Shown: positions 43,219 through 53,577, counted from the first letter of the stretch. The stretch is 64,000 nt of DNA from Bacillus pseudomycoides DSM 12442 (GCF_000161455.1 NZ_CM000745.1:3749910-3813909), one strand, 5' to 3'. A program made the numbers and translations. Notes: generated by a model from the letters alone, not told the origin.

Positions 43219-45042
43219 ATGTTTTCGGCCTTCAAACGATTTTTAATCGGTAGACCACTTAAGTCAACAGCACTCGGGGAACAAAAATTAAATAAACTAA
43301 AGGCACTCGCGATCCTTTCTTCTGACGCCCTTTCTTCTGTCGCTTACGGAACAGAACAAATTTTAATTGTATTAGCTGCATTTGGAGCGATTGCTTTCTG
43401 GTATTCCATCCCGATCGCAATTGGCGTTTTAATCTTATTGACAGCGCTCATTTTATCATACCGACAAATTATTTTTTCTTATCCGCATGGCGGAGGTGCT
43501 TATGTTGTTTCCAAAACAAACTTAGGCACAAATGCTGGGCTTATTGCAGGAGGATCATTACTTGTTGATTATATTCTTACTGTAGCTGTAAGTGTTTCAG
43601 CTGGAACCGATGCTATTACATCTGCTTTTCCGGCTTTGCACACATACACCGTTCCAATCGCGGTCATACTTGTTTTATTTATTACAATTTTGAATCTAAG
43701 AGGCGTAACGGAGTCAGCATCGATTCTAGCTTATCCTGTCTATCTCTTTGCCTTTGCACTTGTTATTTTAATTATTGCTGGTGTTTTTAAAATTTTTTCT
43801 GGGCAAGCTCCCGCTCATTTACATACACCGATTGGAACAGTCGTGCCTGGCATTACACTCTTCTTCTTGTTGAAGGCTTTTTCATCTGGTTGTTCCGCTT
43901 TAACAGGGGTAGAAGCAATTTCCAATGCAATTCCAAATTTTAAAGAACCGGCTGCAAAAAATGCAGCAAAAACATTAGTTATCATGGGGACGATTCTTGC
44001 TATTTTATTTACGGGTATTACATTTTTAGCCTATTGGTATGGAATTGCTCCGAAACATAATGACACTGTCGTGTCCCAAATTGCTTCAAATATATTTGGA
44101 AGGAATTTTGTATACTACTTTATTCAAGGAACAACTGCGCTTATTTTAGTACTAGCTGCAAACACAGGTTTTTCAGCATTTCCACTTTTAGCATTTAATT
44201 TAGCATCAGATAAATATATGCCGCGTATGTATTTAATGCGTGGAGATCGCTTAGGGTATTCAAATGGAATCATTACGTTAGGTATTAGTTCTATGCTTTT
44301 AATCGTTGCATTCCAAGGTAAAACCGAACAATTAATCCCGTTGTATGCTGTCGGGGTATTCATTCCTTTTACATTGTCACAAACAGGTATGATTATAAAA
44401 TGGTTACGAGAAAAGCCAAAAGGATGGATGCCTAAGTTACTAACAAACTTATTAGGCGCTCTTATTTCATTAACTGTGCTTCTCATTTTTTTCATTACAA
44501 AATTTGCGCAAGTATGGTCCATTCTTATCTTTTTACCTATCATTGTTTTCATCTTTCATCGCATCCACAATCACTATGTTGCAGTAGGAGAACAGTTGCG
44601 CATCAATTTTAATGAAATTCCTGAAAAAGTAACTGGTAACGTCGTAATTGTTCCCGTCGCTGGTATTACAAAAGTAGTCGAACAATCCATCAATTACGCA
44701 GAAACAATTAGCGATCAAGTTATCGCTGTGTATGTAGCTTTTGATAAAGAAAGCGAACTACGTATGCAGGAAAAATGGAAAGAATGGCAACCGAATATTC
44801 GTCTCGTTACCTTTATCTCATCTTACCGAAGCTTAATGCGTCCTATCGCAAAATTAATTACAATTATTCAGCATAAGGCGCAAGAAAAGAATCGTTTCGT
44901 TACCGTTTTAATTCCGCAATTTATTACAAAAAAGAACTGGCATAACTTTTTACACAACCAATCGAGTGTATTACTACGTGTCTATCTTCTATATAAGAAA
45001 AATGTTATAGTCACAACAGTTCCTTACCGTTTCCGAAAATAA
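43219..45042 (+). CDS. kimA: APC-family permease, probable potassium importer KimA
   Basis: 607 aa from the ATG at 43219 (MFSAFKRFLIGRPLKS); the frame is open 20 codons upstream without a ribosome binding site. About twelve membrane segments (30-450) with the APC hallmark SSDALSSVAYGTEQ, and a soluble C-terminal domain (about 465-607). Length and sequence resemble B. subtilis KimA (YdaO), a c-di-AMP-inhibited high-affinity K+/H+ symporter; other APC amino acid carriers are an alternative. I see no c-di-AMP riboswitch in the 321-bp gap upstream (42898-43218), which shows no other gene. Confidence 0.75.
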   Translation: MFSAFKRFLIGRPLKSTALGEQKLNKLKALAILSSDALSSVAYGTEQILIVLAAFGAIAFWYSIPIAIGVLILLTALILSYRQIIFSYPHGGGAYVVSKTNLGTNAGLIAGGSLLVDYILTVAVSVSAGTDAITSAFPALHTYTVPIAVILVLFITILNLRGVTESASILAYPVYLFAFALVILIIAGVFKIFSGQAPAHLHTPIGTVVPGITLFFLLKAFSSGCSALTGVEAISNAIPNFKEPAAKNAAKTLVIMGTILAILFTGITFLAYWYGIAPKHNDTVVSQIASNIFGRNFVYYFIQGTTALILVLAANTGFSAFPLLAFNLASDKYMPRMYLMRGDRLGYSNGIITLGISSMLLIVAFQGKTEQLIPLYAVGVFIPFTLSQTGMIIKWLREKPKGWMPKLLTNLLGALISLTVLLIFFITKFAQVWSILIFLPIIVFIFHRIHNHYVAVGEQLRINFNEIPEKVTGNVVIVPVAGITKVVEQSINYAETISDQVIAVYVAFDKESELRMQEKWKEWQPNIRLVTFISSYRSLMRPIAKLITIIQHKAQEKNRFVTVLIPQFITKKNWHNFLHNQSSVLLRVYLLYKKNVIVTTVPYRFRK

Positions 45043-45051
45043 AAGCAATAT

Positions 45052-45094
45052 ACACATAAAAGAAAGGAGGCTATCCTCTCCTTTCTTTTATGTG
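45052..45094 (+). terminator. Terminator of the KimA-like gene
   Basis: 18-bp inverted repeat ACACATAAAAGAAAGGAG and its complement, very stable. Confidence 0.85.
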
Positions 45095-45245
45095 TACAAC
45101 TGCCTTACAAAACTGTAATCTTCTTTCAGAAAAATGTAATATAATTCGATAGTTTACATATTCTTTTCCATGTAAGATAAAAGTATAAAGAATCACCAAT
45201 ACATAAAAGAAACAAAATGGTGATTAAAAAAGAGAGGGGTTTATA

Positions 45246-45431
45246 ATGGAAAAAAAGTTACGTAGATCTGAAACTGATAAAGTTTTATTTGGTGTATGCG
45301 GTGGTTTAGGAGAATATTTTGATATAAGCGTTAGTATGATTCGCATACTTTGGGTTATTGCGATTCTATGCTTCGGAACAGGTTTTTTAGTCTATCTTGT
45401 TTGTTTGTTGCTTATGCCACGTTCTTACTAA
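45246..45431 (+). CDS. PspC-domain small membrane protein
   Basis: 61 aa. The PspC signature LRRSETDKVLFGVCGGLGEY is followed by one long hydrophobic helix (about 31-58). PspC-type proteins are membrane stress or phage-shock-related factors; in Bacillus this short form is stand-alone. GAGAGGGG ribosome binding site; ends in a terminator shared with the convergent glycosidase gene. Confidence 0.88.
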   Translation: MEKKLRRSETDKVLFGVCGGLGEYFDISVSMIRILWVIAILCFGTGFLVYLVCLLLMPRSY

Positions 45432-45460
45432 AAAGGCACCGGTGCCCAATCGGTGCCTTT
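45432..45460. terminator. Bidirectional terminator
   Basis: AAAGGCACCG / CGGTGCCTTT between the convergent PspC and glycosidase genes. Confidence 0.88.
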
Positions 45461-45463
45461 CTT

Positions 45464-47185
45464 TCATCTTGTCACTTTTTGATAGAGCATACTTTCTTTT
45501 TGTGTTAACAAATACTTATTTGCTAAAATAAGAAACACACTAGAAGTCCATGTAAACGCTAAATCACGCAATCCTTGCCCGGTTTGTGCATGAAAATTTT
45601 CAGCCATCCCACTTTTATTTGCCATCCTACAAAAACGAACAGCAATATCCTTTGCAAATTCATTTTTGCCAACTGCTTGTAAAGCCTCAGTCATAATAAA
45701 TGTTGTCGGTGCCCAAATTGGTCCGCGCCAATATCCATCATCACGATAATATGGACTCCTTATACTCTCTGTTGCAAAACCATACTTTGTCAAAAAGTGA
45801 TTTTCTTTTTTCAATTCTACAAGTAAGCTTTCAATGATTTCTTCAGGTAACCTTTTTCCTAAAATGAGAGGAATATATAACACAAGACTATCTGATACTT
45901 CATATGAATGATTCCCAGATTGCGGGGCAATAAAACGCTTTTCTCTCCAACAATGTTGAATCATACGATTGAGCGTTGTATTTGCTCGCGCTTCCCATCG
46001 CTTTGCTTCTTCTTCAAATCCAAGCTTCTCTGCGACCTCCGATAATACCTCCATTTGTAAAATAAGAAATGAGCTTAAGTCCGGACTCTCAATAGGGGCA
46101 CCACGGTGAAAAATCGTACTATTATCCCAACCGCTATCATTCCCATGATTATATTGAGGAACCCCATCCCCATCATCATCTCGATATGTAAACCACCAAT
46201 CCGTCCATTTGCATAACGGTTCATACACTTCTTGTAAATGCCCTTCTGTTATAAAATCTGTATGTTCCATCATCCATTTCAGCGTCCACCCATGAATAGG
46301 TGGTTTACAGCAATTCCATAGCCCACTTTTATCGTTAATATAATCCGGTAATACACCGCACTCATCTTGCTTATCAAAGAAAATCATAAATTGATCCCAC
46401 GCCACTGTCGGCTGATGTATCGCTAATGCCATCGCATTAAAACAATGATCCCAACTCCATATATTTGTCATCCAGTTTTTTGACATATACATCGCTTTTC
46501 TCGGTAAATACCCTTCCGCTTCTACCATACAAGACCATGTAATATAAGCCGCTAACTCTCTTCCTTTCAATAAGTCTTTCGGGACAGCCAATGTATGACG
46601 TAACCAATTTACAAAATCCGCTTCAGCAGCATCCACCGCCTCCGCGAATGTCTTCGTCTCCTTCGGCTTCTGCAATACTGTTTTGTATTCCGTTAGTTCC
46701 ACATCAATCCCTGATCCTTCATCTTGTGCATAAATATCAACAATAATATGTTTACAACGAAGTTCTTCAAACGGGGCATCCATATGCATAACCCCTTCTA
46801 TAGCAGATAAATGAAATCTTATTTCTTTTGAAAAGCTATTAATTTCCCACCCACCTTGTGCACTTGGAATACAGTAATCATACGAACTTGTAATCCCAAT
46901 AAAACGTAGCTGCAATCGATCCGAATAAAAACGAATTGTATCAGAATGAGAGAAACAAATCTTCACATCACCTTCTACAGTTTGGAGCGTTAGTAAAGAT
47001 GGCGACATCTTTGTTTCACATGGTAAAACCTCTCCTTTCCGATTTAATACCTCTATTTTAAACACTTCACCAAAATCGTCGTCACCACCGCGAATGTTTC
47101 GAATCAGTAATCCGTTATCATAGTTTAAAGAAATAACTAAAAAAGAACCGTAACGACTAAATGGAACTTGTTGTAAATCAAACAT
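45464..47185 (-). CDS. GH63/MGH1-like (alpha/alpha)6-barrel glycoside hydrolase
   Basis: 573 aa. A beta-sandwich N-terminal part (about 1-185) is followed by an (alpha/alpha)6 barrel. Barrel motifs include NIWSWDHCFNAMAL, the probable general acid in GNDSGWDNST, GYWRGPIWAPT, and the probable base in MAENFHAQTG, as in GH63/GH37-type inverting enzymes. Cytoplasmic, no signal. Last gene of the beta-galactoside island, separated from lacZ by a hairpin. Related enzymes act on alpha-glucosides, mannosyl- or glucosylglycerate; the substrate here is unknown. Confidence 0.8.
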   Translation of the reverse strand: MFDLQQVPFSRYGSFLVISLNYDNGLLIRNIRGGDDDFGEVFKIEVLNRKGEVLPCETKMSPSLLTLQTVEGDVKICFSHSDTIRFYSDRLQLRFIGITSSYDYCIPSAQGGWEINSFSKEIRFHLSAIEGVMHMDAPFEELRCKHIIVDIYAQDEGSGIDVELTEYKTVLQKPKETKTFAEAVDAAEADFVNWLRHTLAVPKDLLKGRELAAYITWSCMVEAEGYLPRKAMYMSKNWMTNIWSWDHCFNAMALAIHQPTVAWDQFMIFFDKQDECGVLPDYINDKSGLWNCCKPPIHGWTLKWMMEHTDFITEGHLQEVYEPLCKWTDWWFTYRDDDGDGVPQYNHGNDSGWDNSTIFHRGAPIESPDLSSFLILQMEVLSEVAEKLGFEEEAKRWEARANTTLNRMIQHCWREKRFIAPQSGNHSYEVSDSLVLYIPLILGKRLPEEIIESLLVELKKENHFLTKYGFATESIRSPYYRDDGYWRGPIWAPTTFIMTEALQAVGKNEFAKDIAVRFCRMANKSGMAENFHAQTGQGLRDLAFTWTSSVFLILANKYLLTQKESMLYQKVTR

Positions 47186-47201
47186 TTATATCCCCCTAGG
47201 A

Positions 47202-47228
47202 AAGAGCCCTAACAATAGAAGGGCTCTC
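47202..47228 (-). terminator. Intercistronic hairpin between lacZ and the glycosidase gene
   Basis: AGAGCCC / GGGCTCT stem, 11-nt loop, followed by TTCC rather than a long T run; more likely an attenuator or mRNA-stability element than a full terminator. Confidence 0.6.
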
Positions 47229-47235
47229 TTGTAAT

Positions 47236-50200
47236 TTAAGATTCTTTTACGATTTCAAAAGCTCGTTTATGATCCCCATTAAAAGGAACAATGTACACTT
47301 CAAACTGGCATGGCTCCGGCTTCAACTGATACTCCGGAAGCTGAGCCGGCCCACAACTCGCGCTTCCTAAACCATTTTGCTTATAATCTAGATGGAACGT
47401 AACAAACTCCCTTTCTTGTAATTCATATAAATGCTCTGCTTTCTCTAAATCTTCTGTCGTGTAAGGCAAGGCGCTAAAATTAAAATCTTGCGTACTATGC
47501 GCAACAAATCCAACATGATATTGATCATATAACGAAACCCACTTTACATCTGTTCGATTCCCCGTCTCTTGCGGAAAAACATACGGGAAAAATAAATCCT
47601 TTACAGTCATTTCATACAAATCTATTTTGTTCGCTTCTTTACTATCCACATATGATTCTCCTGGTCCACGTCCAAACCAACTTACATTTTGATATTGTTT
47701 TGGCAGACGCATTTCGAGCCCAATTCGCGGAAGCATCTCTGGTAAAGTACCGCTTGGATTCAACTTTGTCTCTATTTTCATAGCTCCGCTTCTTTCAATT
47801 TCATACGTATAAGTAAAAGCAATTTTCCAATTCACGACAAGCGGGGAAATACATCCTTTCACAACAACTTCAACATTTCCATTTTCAAGTTGTACAGCTT
47901 CTATACTCGCTACGTCATGTTTCACAAGGTGTACATATTGTTCTTTCCATTTTTCAACTACATACATATCATTATCAATTGTTGCCCGCCAAATATTTAA
48001 TTCAGGCCCTTCTTCCATAAGTGATTGCCCTTTAAAGGTCCAGTCTTTTATACGCCCTGTTACAGGGTGAAAAGAAATAGCAAAACTTTCACCAGCAACA
48101 CGAATTTCCTCCTTTGTTTCATGTAAAGTTACTGGCTCATATAACTTCGAATCTCTTTTTCTTCTTATCTTTTTCAGAGCTGGAATACAAAATTGTTCCC
48201 AAGCTATTTCATGTCCTGCTACTCCCCAATCTGTATCTGCTCCTAATACAATCGATACTGTTACATAGCAATCCGCCTCTGTATGAAGGGCTATTTCATC
48301 TTTAAAGAGCAACTGAATCTCACAACTCTCTTTCGGTAACAAAGGCGGGGCATCTATAGAATCACTCGCAATTACTTTTCCTTCTTTTTTGACAGCCCAC
48401 TGCACACGATAGCCTTTCAATGAGCGAAAATCATATATATTTTGTATCGAAATCCTACCACTTCGTATGTCTATCTCTCCTACTTTAATAGGTTCAATTA
48501 TTTTCTTATATTGCAACAAAGCTGGCGATGGCGTTCGATCTGGCAAGAGTAGTCCATCAATGCAGAAATTACTATTATGAGGAGTATCTCCAAAGTTACC
48601 TCCATATGCAAAGTACTCTTCTCCATTTTCATTCACTTGACGTAATCCGTGATCAATCCATTCCCAAACAAAGCCACCTTGTAATCTTTTATAACTATAA
48701 ATCGCTTCCCAATATTCTTTTAATCCGCCTGGTCCATTTCCCATCGCATGAGCATACTCACATAAAATATGAGGTTTTTCCCACTTTTCTTCTTCTGCAT
48801 AACCAATAATCTTTTCGACTGAAGAATACATTGTACTAAAAATATCAGCGACTTTCGTTTCTCGATCCCCTTCGTAATGAATGATTCTTGATTGGTCCAA
48901 TTCCCTACACTTATTCGCCATTGCAATAAAATTACAACCGAACCCAGATTCATTTCCGAGTGACCACATAATAATTGAAGAATGATTGCGATCTCGACGC
49001 ACCATACGTTCCACACGATCTACATAAGCATTTTCCCATTCAGGATCGTCACTTAATACGTTTGCATTACCAATTAACTCAAATCCATGGCATTCCAAAT
49101 CAGCCTCATCAATTACATATAAACCATATTCATCGCATAGATCATAAAAACGTGGATCATTCGGATAATGTGCCGTTCGCACCGCATTAATATTATGCTG
49201 TTTCATAAGCATTACATCTTGTTTCATTGTTTCATATGTGACATATCTTCCTGTATCCGGGTCGTGATCGTGACGATTCACCCCTTTAAATATAATGGGA
49301 ATACCATTGACAAGAAGATTTCTATCCTTCATCTCAATCATCCGGAAACCGATCTTCTGTGAAATCACTTCTACAACTTCACTATTTTCGTTTCGAATCG
49401 TGAACAATACAATATACAAATACGGGTCTTCTGCGGACCATTTCTGCGGCTTTTTGACAGAAAACGAATGTGTATCATCTATAACCCTTTTCCCCTGTAA
49501 GTCCAAATACGATGTATGTTGATCTAATACTTCCCCATTCTTATTACAAAACTTATACTCTAGTACATAATTTTTATTCAGTAATTGTTCGTTGCAAATC
49601 TTTGTACTTAGTTGTAATACACCATTTTCATAATTTTCATCAAGCGTTGTACATAACGTCATATCATAAATATGTACAGCAGGTTCATGCACAATGTACA
49701 CATCACGAAAAATACCACTTAACCACCACATATCTTGATCTTCTATATAAGATCCATCACACCATCTATACACACATACTGTCATCGTATTCTTTCCGGT
49801 ATGAACAAACGATGTAATATCAAACTCTGCCGTCAAACGACTTCCTTGGCTATATCCCACTTCTTCTCCATTTATCCATAAACGAAAGGCACTATCCACA
49901 CCTTCAAATCGAATACGAATACATCCTCCGTTCCAACTTTCTGGTATATAAAATTCATTTTTATAACAACCCACTTGATTTTCAAATGGAACATGGGGTG
50001 GCTGAACCGGAAACGGATAATATAAATCGGTATAATGCGGCTTTCCGTATCCTTGCAATTGCCAATGCCCAGGTACATGAATCGTATCCCATTCACTACA
50101 ATCAAATTCACTTATGAAAAAATTCTTTGGAAGTTGCTTTGGGGATTCTAAGTACAAAAACTTCCACATTCCATTCAGCAATTTGTAATAAGAAGAGCTT

Positions 50201-50322
50201 TCACGCGTAAAAGATAGAGCCGCTTGTTCAGTTTGAAATGGAATAAAATGTGCTCTTCCCTCCATGCGATTCCGCCCTGTTACTTGAACATTTTCTAAGT
50301 CCTCTAACATGTTATGTCCCAT
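47236..50322 (-). CDS. lacZ: Beta-galactosidase, LacZ type (GH2)
   Basis: 1028 aa from the ATG at 50322 (MGHNMLEDLENVQVTG), six bases after AGGAGG; the frame is open eight codons upstream. Domain order as in E. coli LacZ (1024 aa): jelly-roll (about 45-215), Ig-like, TIM barrel (about 325-620), Ig-like, C-terminal beta-galactosidase small-chain domain (from about 745). The acid/base glutamate is Glu458 (WSLGNESGFG) and the nucleophile Glu522 (ILCEYAHAMGNG). No signal peptide, so it splits imported beta-galactosides in the cytoplasm. Downstream of the sugar ABC permeases. Confidence 0.96.
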   Translation of the reverse strand: MGHNMLEDLENVQVTGRNRMEGRAHFIPFQTEQAALSFTRESSSYYKLLNGMWKFLYLESPKQLPKNFFISEFDCSEWDTIHVPGHWQLQGYGKPHYTDLYYPFPVQPPHVPFENQVGCYKNEFYIPESWNGGCIRIRFEGVDSAFRLWINGEEVGYSQGSRLTAEFDITSFVHTGKNTMTVCVYRWCDGSYIEDQDMWWLSGIFRDVYIVHEPAVHIYDMTLCTTLDENYENGVLQLSTKICNEQLLNKNYVLEYKFCNKNGEVLDQHTSYLDLQGKRVIDDTHSFSVKKPQKWSAEDPYLYIVLFTIRNENSEVVEVISQKIGFRMIEMKDRNLLVNGIPIIFKGVNRHDHDPDTGRYVTYETMKQDVMLMKQHNINAVRTAHYPNDPRFYDLCDEYGLYVIDEADLECHGFELIGNANVLSDDPEWENAYVDRVERMVRRDRNHSSIIMWSLGNESGFGCNFIAMANKCRELDQSRIIHYEGDRETKVADIFSTMYSSVEKIIGYAEEEKWEKPHILCEYAHAMGNGPGGLKEYWEAIYSYKRLQGGFVWEWIDHGLRQVNENGEEYFAYGGNFGDTPHNSNFCIDGLLLPDRTPSPALLQYKKIIEPIKVGEIDIRSGRISIQNIYDFRSLKGYRVQWAVKKEGKVIASDSIDAPPLLPKESCEIQLLFKDEIALHTEADCYVTVSIVLGADTDWGVAGHEIAWEQFCIPALKKIRRKRDSKLYEPVTLHETKEEIRVAGESFAISFHPVTGRIKDWTFKGQSLMEEGPELNIWRATIDNDMYVVEKWKEQYVHLVKHDVASIEAVQLENGNVEVVVKGCISPLVVNWKIAFTYTYEIERSGAMKIETKLNPSGTLPEMLPRIGLEMRLPKQYQNVSWFGRGPGESYVDSKEANKIDLYEMTVKDLFFPYVFPQETGNRTDVKWVSLYDQYHVGFVAHSTQDFNFSALPYTTEDLEKAEHLYELQEREFVTFHLDYKQNGLGSASCGPAQLPEYQLKPEPCQFEVYIVPFNGDHKRAFEIVKES

Positions 50323-50371
50323 ATCGATCCTCCTTTTTGCATTCACTTTGCCACATCATTTCTACGCTCTA

Positions 50372-51199
50372 TTATTTAAGGCCCGTATGCCCCGACTCTT
50401 CCACAATATAGCGTTGTGCGAAAAAGAAGAGTGCAAGAGGTACAATACTAATTAACAATGTCACCGCCATAATCCCTTCCATATCAACGCCAAACATACC
50501 TTTAAACTGTGCTAAACCTAGCGTTAATGTATATTTGCTTTGGTCATTTAAGAAAATAAGCGGTCCTAGATAATCGTTCCAACATCCTAAAATATTAAAA
50601 ACAGCAACAAGAATTAAAATCGGTTTCATAATCGGTAAATAAATACGGTAGTAAACTTGAAAAGCGTTCGCACCATCCATCCTTGCAGCCTCATCTAGCT
50701 CCTTTGGAACAGACATAATAAATTGTCTCATTAAAAAGATAAAAAACGCACCGCCAAACCAAGATGGAATAATTAAAGATTTTAACGTATTAATCCAGCC
50801 GAGAGCATTAAATTCCATATAAAGCGGAATCATCGTTACTTCCCACGGAATCATCATCGTCGCTAGCACAATCATGAACAAAATATCCCGTCCTTTAAAT
50901 TTAAAACGTGCAAAACCGTATGCTACTAAAGAAGATGATATTAACTGTCCGATTGTTGAAAATACTGTTACAACAATTGAATTCCATAAAAAAGTATTAA
51001 ATGGTTGACTCGTCCACGCCTTTGCAAAATTACTAAATTTAAACTCAGATGGAATCCACTTTGGCGGATATAAATATAATTCTTCTGGTGATTTCACAGA
51101 TGTTGTAATCATCCAAAAGAAGGGCAATAAAAATAAAATGGAAAAACCTATTAATAGTGCGTACACTACAATTCGATGTATGCGCTTCTTCGTTCTCAC
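50372..51199 (-). CDS. Sugar ABC transporter permease (MalG/CUT1 type)
   Basis: 275 aa with a GTG start after AGGAGG. Six membrane segments and the EAA loop ELDEAARMDGANAFQVYYRIYLP, which docks on the ATPase. Carbohydrate uptake family 1 inner-membrane subunit, partner of the permease encoded 23 nt upstream. No ATPase gene is in the cluster; a shared MsmX-type ATPase encoded elsewhere is likely. Confidence 0.93.
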   Translation of the reverse strand: MRTKKRIHRIVVYALLIGFSILFLLPFFWMITTSVKSPEELYLYPPKWIPSEFKFSNFAKAWTSQPFNTFLWNSIVVTVFSTIGQLISSSLVAYGFARFKFKGRDILFMIVLATMMIPWEVTMIPLYMEFNALGWINTLKSLIIPSWFGGAFFIFLMRQFIMSVPKELDEAARMDGANAFQVYYRIYLPIMKPILILVAVFNILGCWNDYLGPLIFLNDQSKYTLTLGLAQFKGMFGVDMEGIMAVTLLISIVPLALFFFAQRYIVEESGHTGLK

Positions 51200-51222
51200 A
51201 CTGCATCCTCCTTATTCATCTT

Positions 51223-52167
51223 CTACTTTGACTTCATCTCATTTTCATAATAAACCCAAGCTGCTGATGATTTAAAAACAAGTAGTGTTAACCCTAAAAT
51301 GATTAAAAACATAAACCAAGCATTCGCTGATGAATAGCCCATTTTAAAATACTTAAATGCATTTTCATATACATACATTGCGTAAAAATAGGTGGACTTC
51401 AATGGACCTCCGCCGGTTAATACAAGCGCTAATGTTAATTGTTGAAACGCACCGATAATTGTTGTAATTAAATTAAATAAAATCGTCGGCGTTAACATCG
51501 GCAATGTAATTTTGAAAAATTGTTGCACTTTTCCAGCTCCATCAATGGAAGCAGCCTCATACAAGTTTTGCGGGATATTTTTTAATCCTGCTAAAAAAAT
51601 GAGCATAAGCGTACCTTGTCCCCATAAACTAGCAATTACCATCGCAATTAGCGACCAGTTCGGATCACTTAACCAATTTGGTCCTTTTATACCAACAAGC
51701 GATAGAAAATAATTCAAAATACCATACTCTCCGTTATACACCCATGCCCAAATCATCGCTAAAGCCACACCAGAAATAACGCTTGGCAAATAGAAAAATG
51801 TTCGAAAAAACGCATATCCTTTTACCTTTTGATTTAGCAAAACCGCTAAAAATAGAGCAATAATTAAATTAAATGGAACAAATAATGCTGCAAATTTCAC
51901 CGTAACCCATAACGAGTCCCAAAACATCGGGTCATTTAGAAACATATCTTGATAGTTTTTTAGTCCAACAAATTGAACTTCTCCAATAAGCGGCCAGTCA
52001 AAAAAACTAATAAATAATGAAAATAAAAGAGGACCAAGGGTAAAGGTTACAAAGCCAAATACCCATGGAAATATAAATGCATAAGGAACGAGCTTCTCCC
52101 ATTTCATTTTCTTTTTCCTAATGGCTATATTCGTTTCACTTTCTATAGATACTCCATATTTCAACAT
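51223..52167 (-). CDS. Sugar ABC transporter permease (MalF/CUT1 type)
   Basis: 314 aa from the ATG at 52167; a GTG two codons upstream overlaps the AGAGGTG site. Six membrane segments and an EAA loop NLYEAASIDGAGKVQQFFKI. Forms the heterodimeric channel with the downstream permease. Lies between the binding-protein gene and the second permease. Confidence 0.93.
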   Translation of the reverse strand: MLKYGVSIESETNIAIRKKKMKWEKLVPYAFIFPWVFGFVTFTLGPLLFSLFISFFDWPLIGEVQFVGLKNYQDMFLNDPMFWDSLWVTVKFAALFVPFNLIIALFLAVLLNQKVKGYAFFRTFFYLPSVISGVALAMIWAWVYNGEYGILNYFLSLVGIKGPNWLSDPNWSLIAMVIASLWGQGTLMLIFLAGLKNIPQNLYEAASIDGAGKVQQFFKITLPMLTPTILFNLITTIIGAFQQLTLALVLTGGGPLKSTYFYAMYVYENAFKYFKMGYSSANAWFMFLIILGLTLLVFKSSAAWVYYENEMKSK

Positions 52168-52189
52168 CCACACCTCTTTGCTTTTACAA

Positions 52190-53473
52190 TTATTTATCCA
52201 TATATTTCTCTGAATCTTGAACAGCTTTATTTAATAATTGCTCTGGATCTTGTCCAAGCATAATTGCATTTATTGCCGCTGATAAATTCCGGTTTACTTC
52301 ATCCCATTTTGGGTTAAGTAAAAATGCTGGTGTATTTGTTGAACGTTCTAGCATTGTGTAGAACGGTTTAACATTCGCATCTTCCTCTTTCTTCAATTCT
52401 TTTACAACACTAATTCGAACTGGCAAATCAGAAGTTCGCATTTTAATTGCTTCTGGTGAAGAATAAAACTTAACAAACTCCCAAGCTAACTCTTTATGCT
52501 TTGCATCTTTTGCAATTGAAACAGCTGATGTACCAACAAGTCCCTTCACTGGTTTCCCTTTAAATGCAGGAGGTTCTACTGTACCAAAATCAATTTTTGC
52601 ATCTTTAAATCCTTCTAATGGCCAAATTCCACTCTCCCACATCGCTAACTTCCCAGCTTTAAAAATATCATCACCGCTCTGTTGATTTTTTCCCCCTACT
52701 AATACAGCCGTTTTATCCTTTAGCATACTTTGAAAAGATTTCATAACTTCAATTGTTTCTGGACTGTTCATATGTCCTTTTATTTGTTTTCCATCTTCAC
52801 TTACAAAACTACTACCGTTACTCCAAATAAACCCTTGTAAATCATACGTATCTGGCTCAGGTCGTAAAGCAAAGCCATATTGTTTATTGCTTGCATCTGT
52901 TAACTTTTTCGCAGTGTCTACAAACTCATCCCAGGTCCATCCATCTTTCGGGTATGGAATATTCGCTTTATCAAATAACTTTTTATTGTAATATATAACC
53001 CGCGTTGTAAACCCTGCTGGCATACCATATAATTTCCCGTCAATACTAGAGTAGTTAAATAGCCCTTGATAAAAGTCATCTAATTTCATATCTGAATCTT
53101 TCTTTGCCAGTTCATCTAAAGGCTCAAGAGATTTATAGTAAGCTGGGAAATTCCACATATACATAACATCCGGTGGGTTTTTCGCCCCGAAAGATGCTGC
53201 GAGCTTTTGATCAAAACCATCACCATAAGCCTCCACCTGTACTTTTACTCCCGGATTCTTCTCTTCAAATTTCTTTGCAATTTGCTGCTGAATCTTTAAA
53301 TTCTTTCCAGCATCCCAAGTTGCAAATCGCAAAACTGTTCCATCATTTGATGTTTGTTTCTTTTCATCATCCTTTGATGATTTTTTGCTTGTAGTCTCAT
53401 TTGAGCTACAACCAGCTAAAAAAACAATAAGTACGAGCATAAAACTAAGACATACATGTACCATTTTTCTCAC
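52190..53473 (-). CDS. Sugar ABC transporter substrate-binding lipoprotein
   Basis: 427 aa from the GTG at 53473 (eight bases after AGGGGAG); a GTG three codons earlier and an ATG three codons later are possible. Lipoprotein signal with lipobox FLAGCSS, then a Ser/Lys/Asp linker and a type 1 extracellular sugar-binding domain with VLRFATWDAGKN and FEEKNPGVKVQVE. It captures the sugar outside the membrane and is the only exported product of the island. First structural gene, downstream of the regulator genes and of candidate operators. Confidence 0.92.
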   Translation of the reverse strand: MRKMVHVCLSFMLVLIVFLAGCSSNETTSKKSSKDDEKKQTSNDGTVLRFATWDAGKNLKIQQQIAKKFEEKNPGVKVQVEAYGDGFDQKLAASFGAKNPPDVMYMWNFPAYYKSLEPLDELAKKDSDMKLDDFYQGLFNYSSIDGKLYGMPAGFTTRVIYYNKKLFDKANIPYPKDGWTWDEFVDTAKKLTDASNKQYGFALRPEPDTYDLQGFIWSNGSSFVSEDGKQIKGHMNSPETIEVMKSFQSMLKDKTAVLVGGKNQQSGDDIFKAGKLAMWESGIWPLEGFKDAKIDFGTVEPPAFKGKPVKGLVGTSAVSIAKDAKHKELAWEFVKFYSSPEAIKMRTSDLPVRISVVKELKKEEDANVKPFYTMLERSTNTPAFLLNPKWDEVNRNLSAAINAIMLGQDPEQLLNKAVQDSEKYMDK

Positions 53474-53530
53474 TGCACACACTCCCCTTCTCCAAAAAGC
53501 TTTTTATTTCTGATTTTTCAGAACAAATAA

Positions 53531-53570
53531 TTTAACCGCTTTCATTTTACCTTTTATGAAAGCGGTTAAA
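53531..53570. promoter_or_regulatory. Long inverted repeat with cre-like arms upstream of the sugar-binding protein gene
   Basis: TTTAACCGCTTTCAT (53531-53545) is repeated exactly in inverted form at 53556-53570 with a 10-bp gap. Each arm contains TGAAAGCGGTTAAA, one mismatch from the CcpA catabolite-response consensus TGWNANCGNTNWCA. No T run follows on the minus strand, so it is a poor terminator. Possible operator for CcpA or another regulator, or a hairpin after the response-regulator gene. Confidence 0.55.
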
Positions 53571-53577
53571 AACATCG

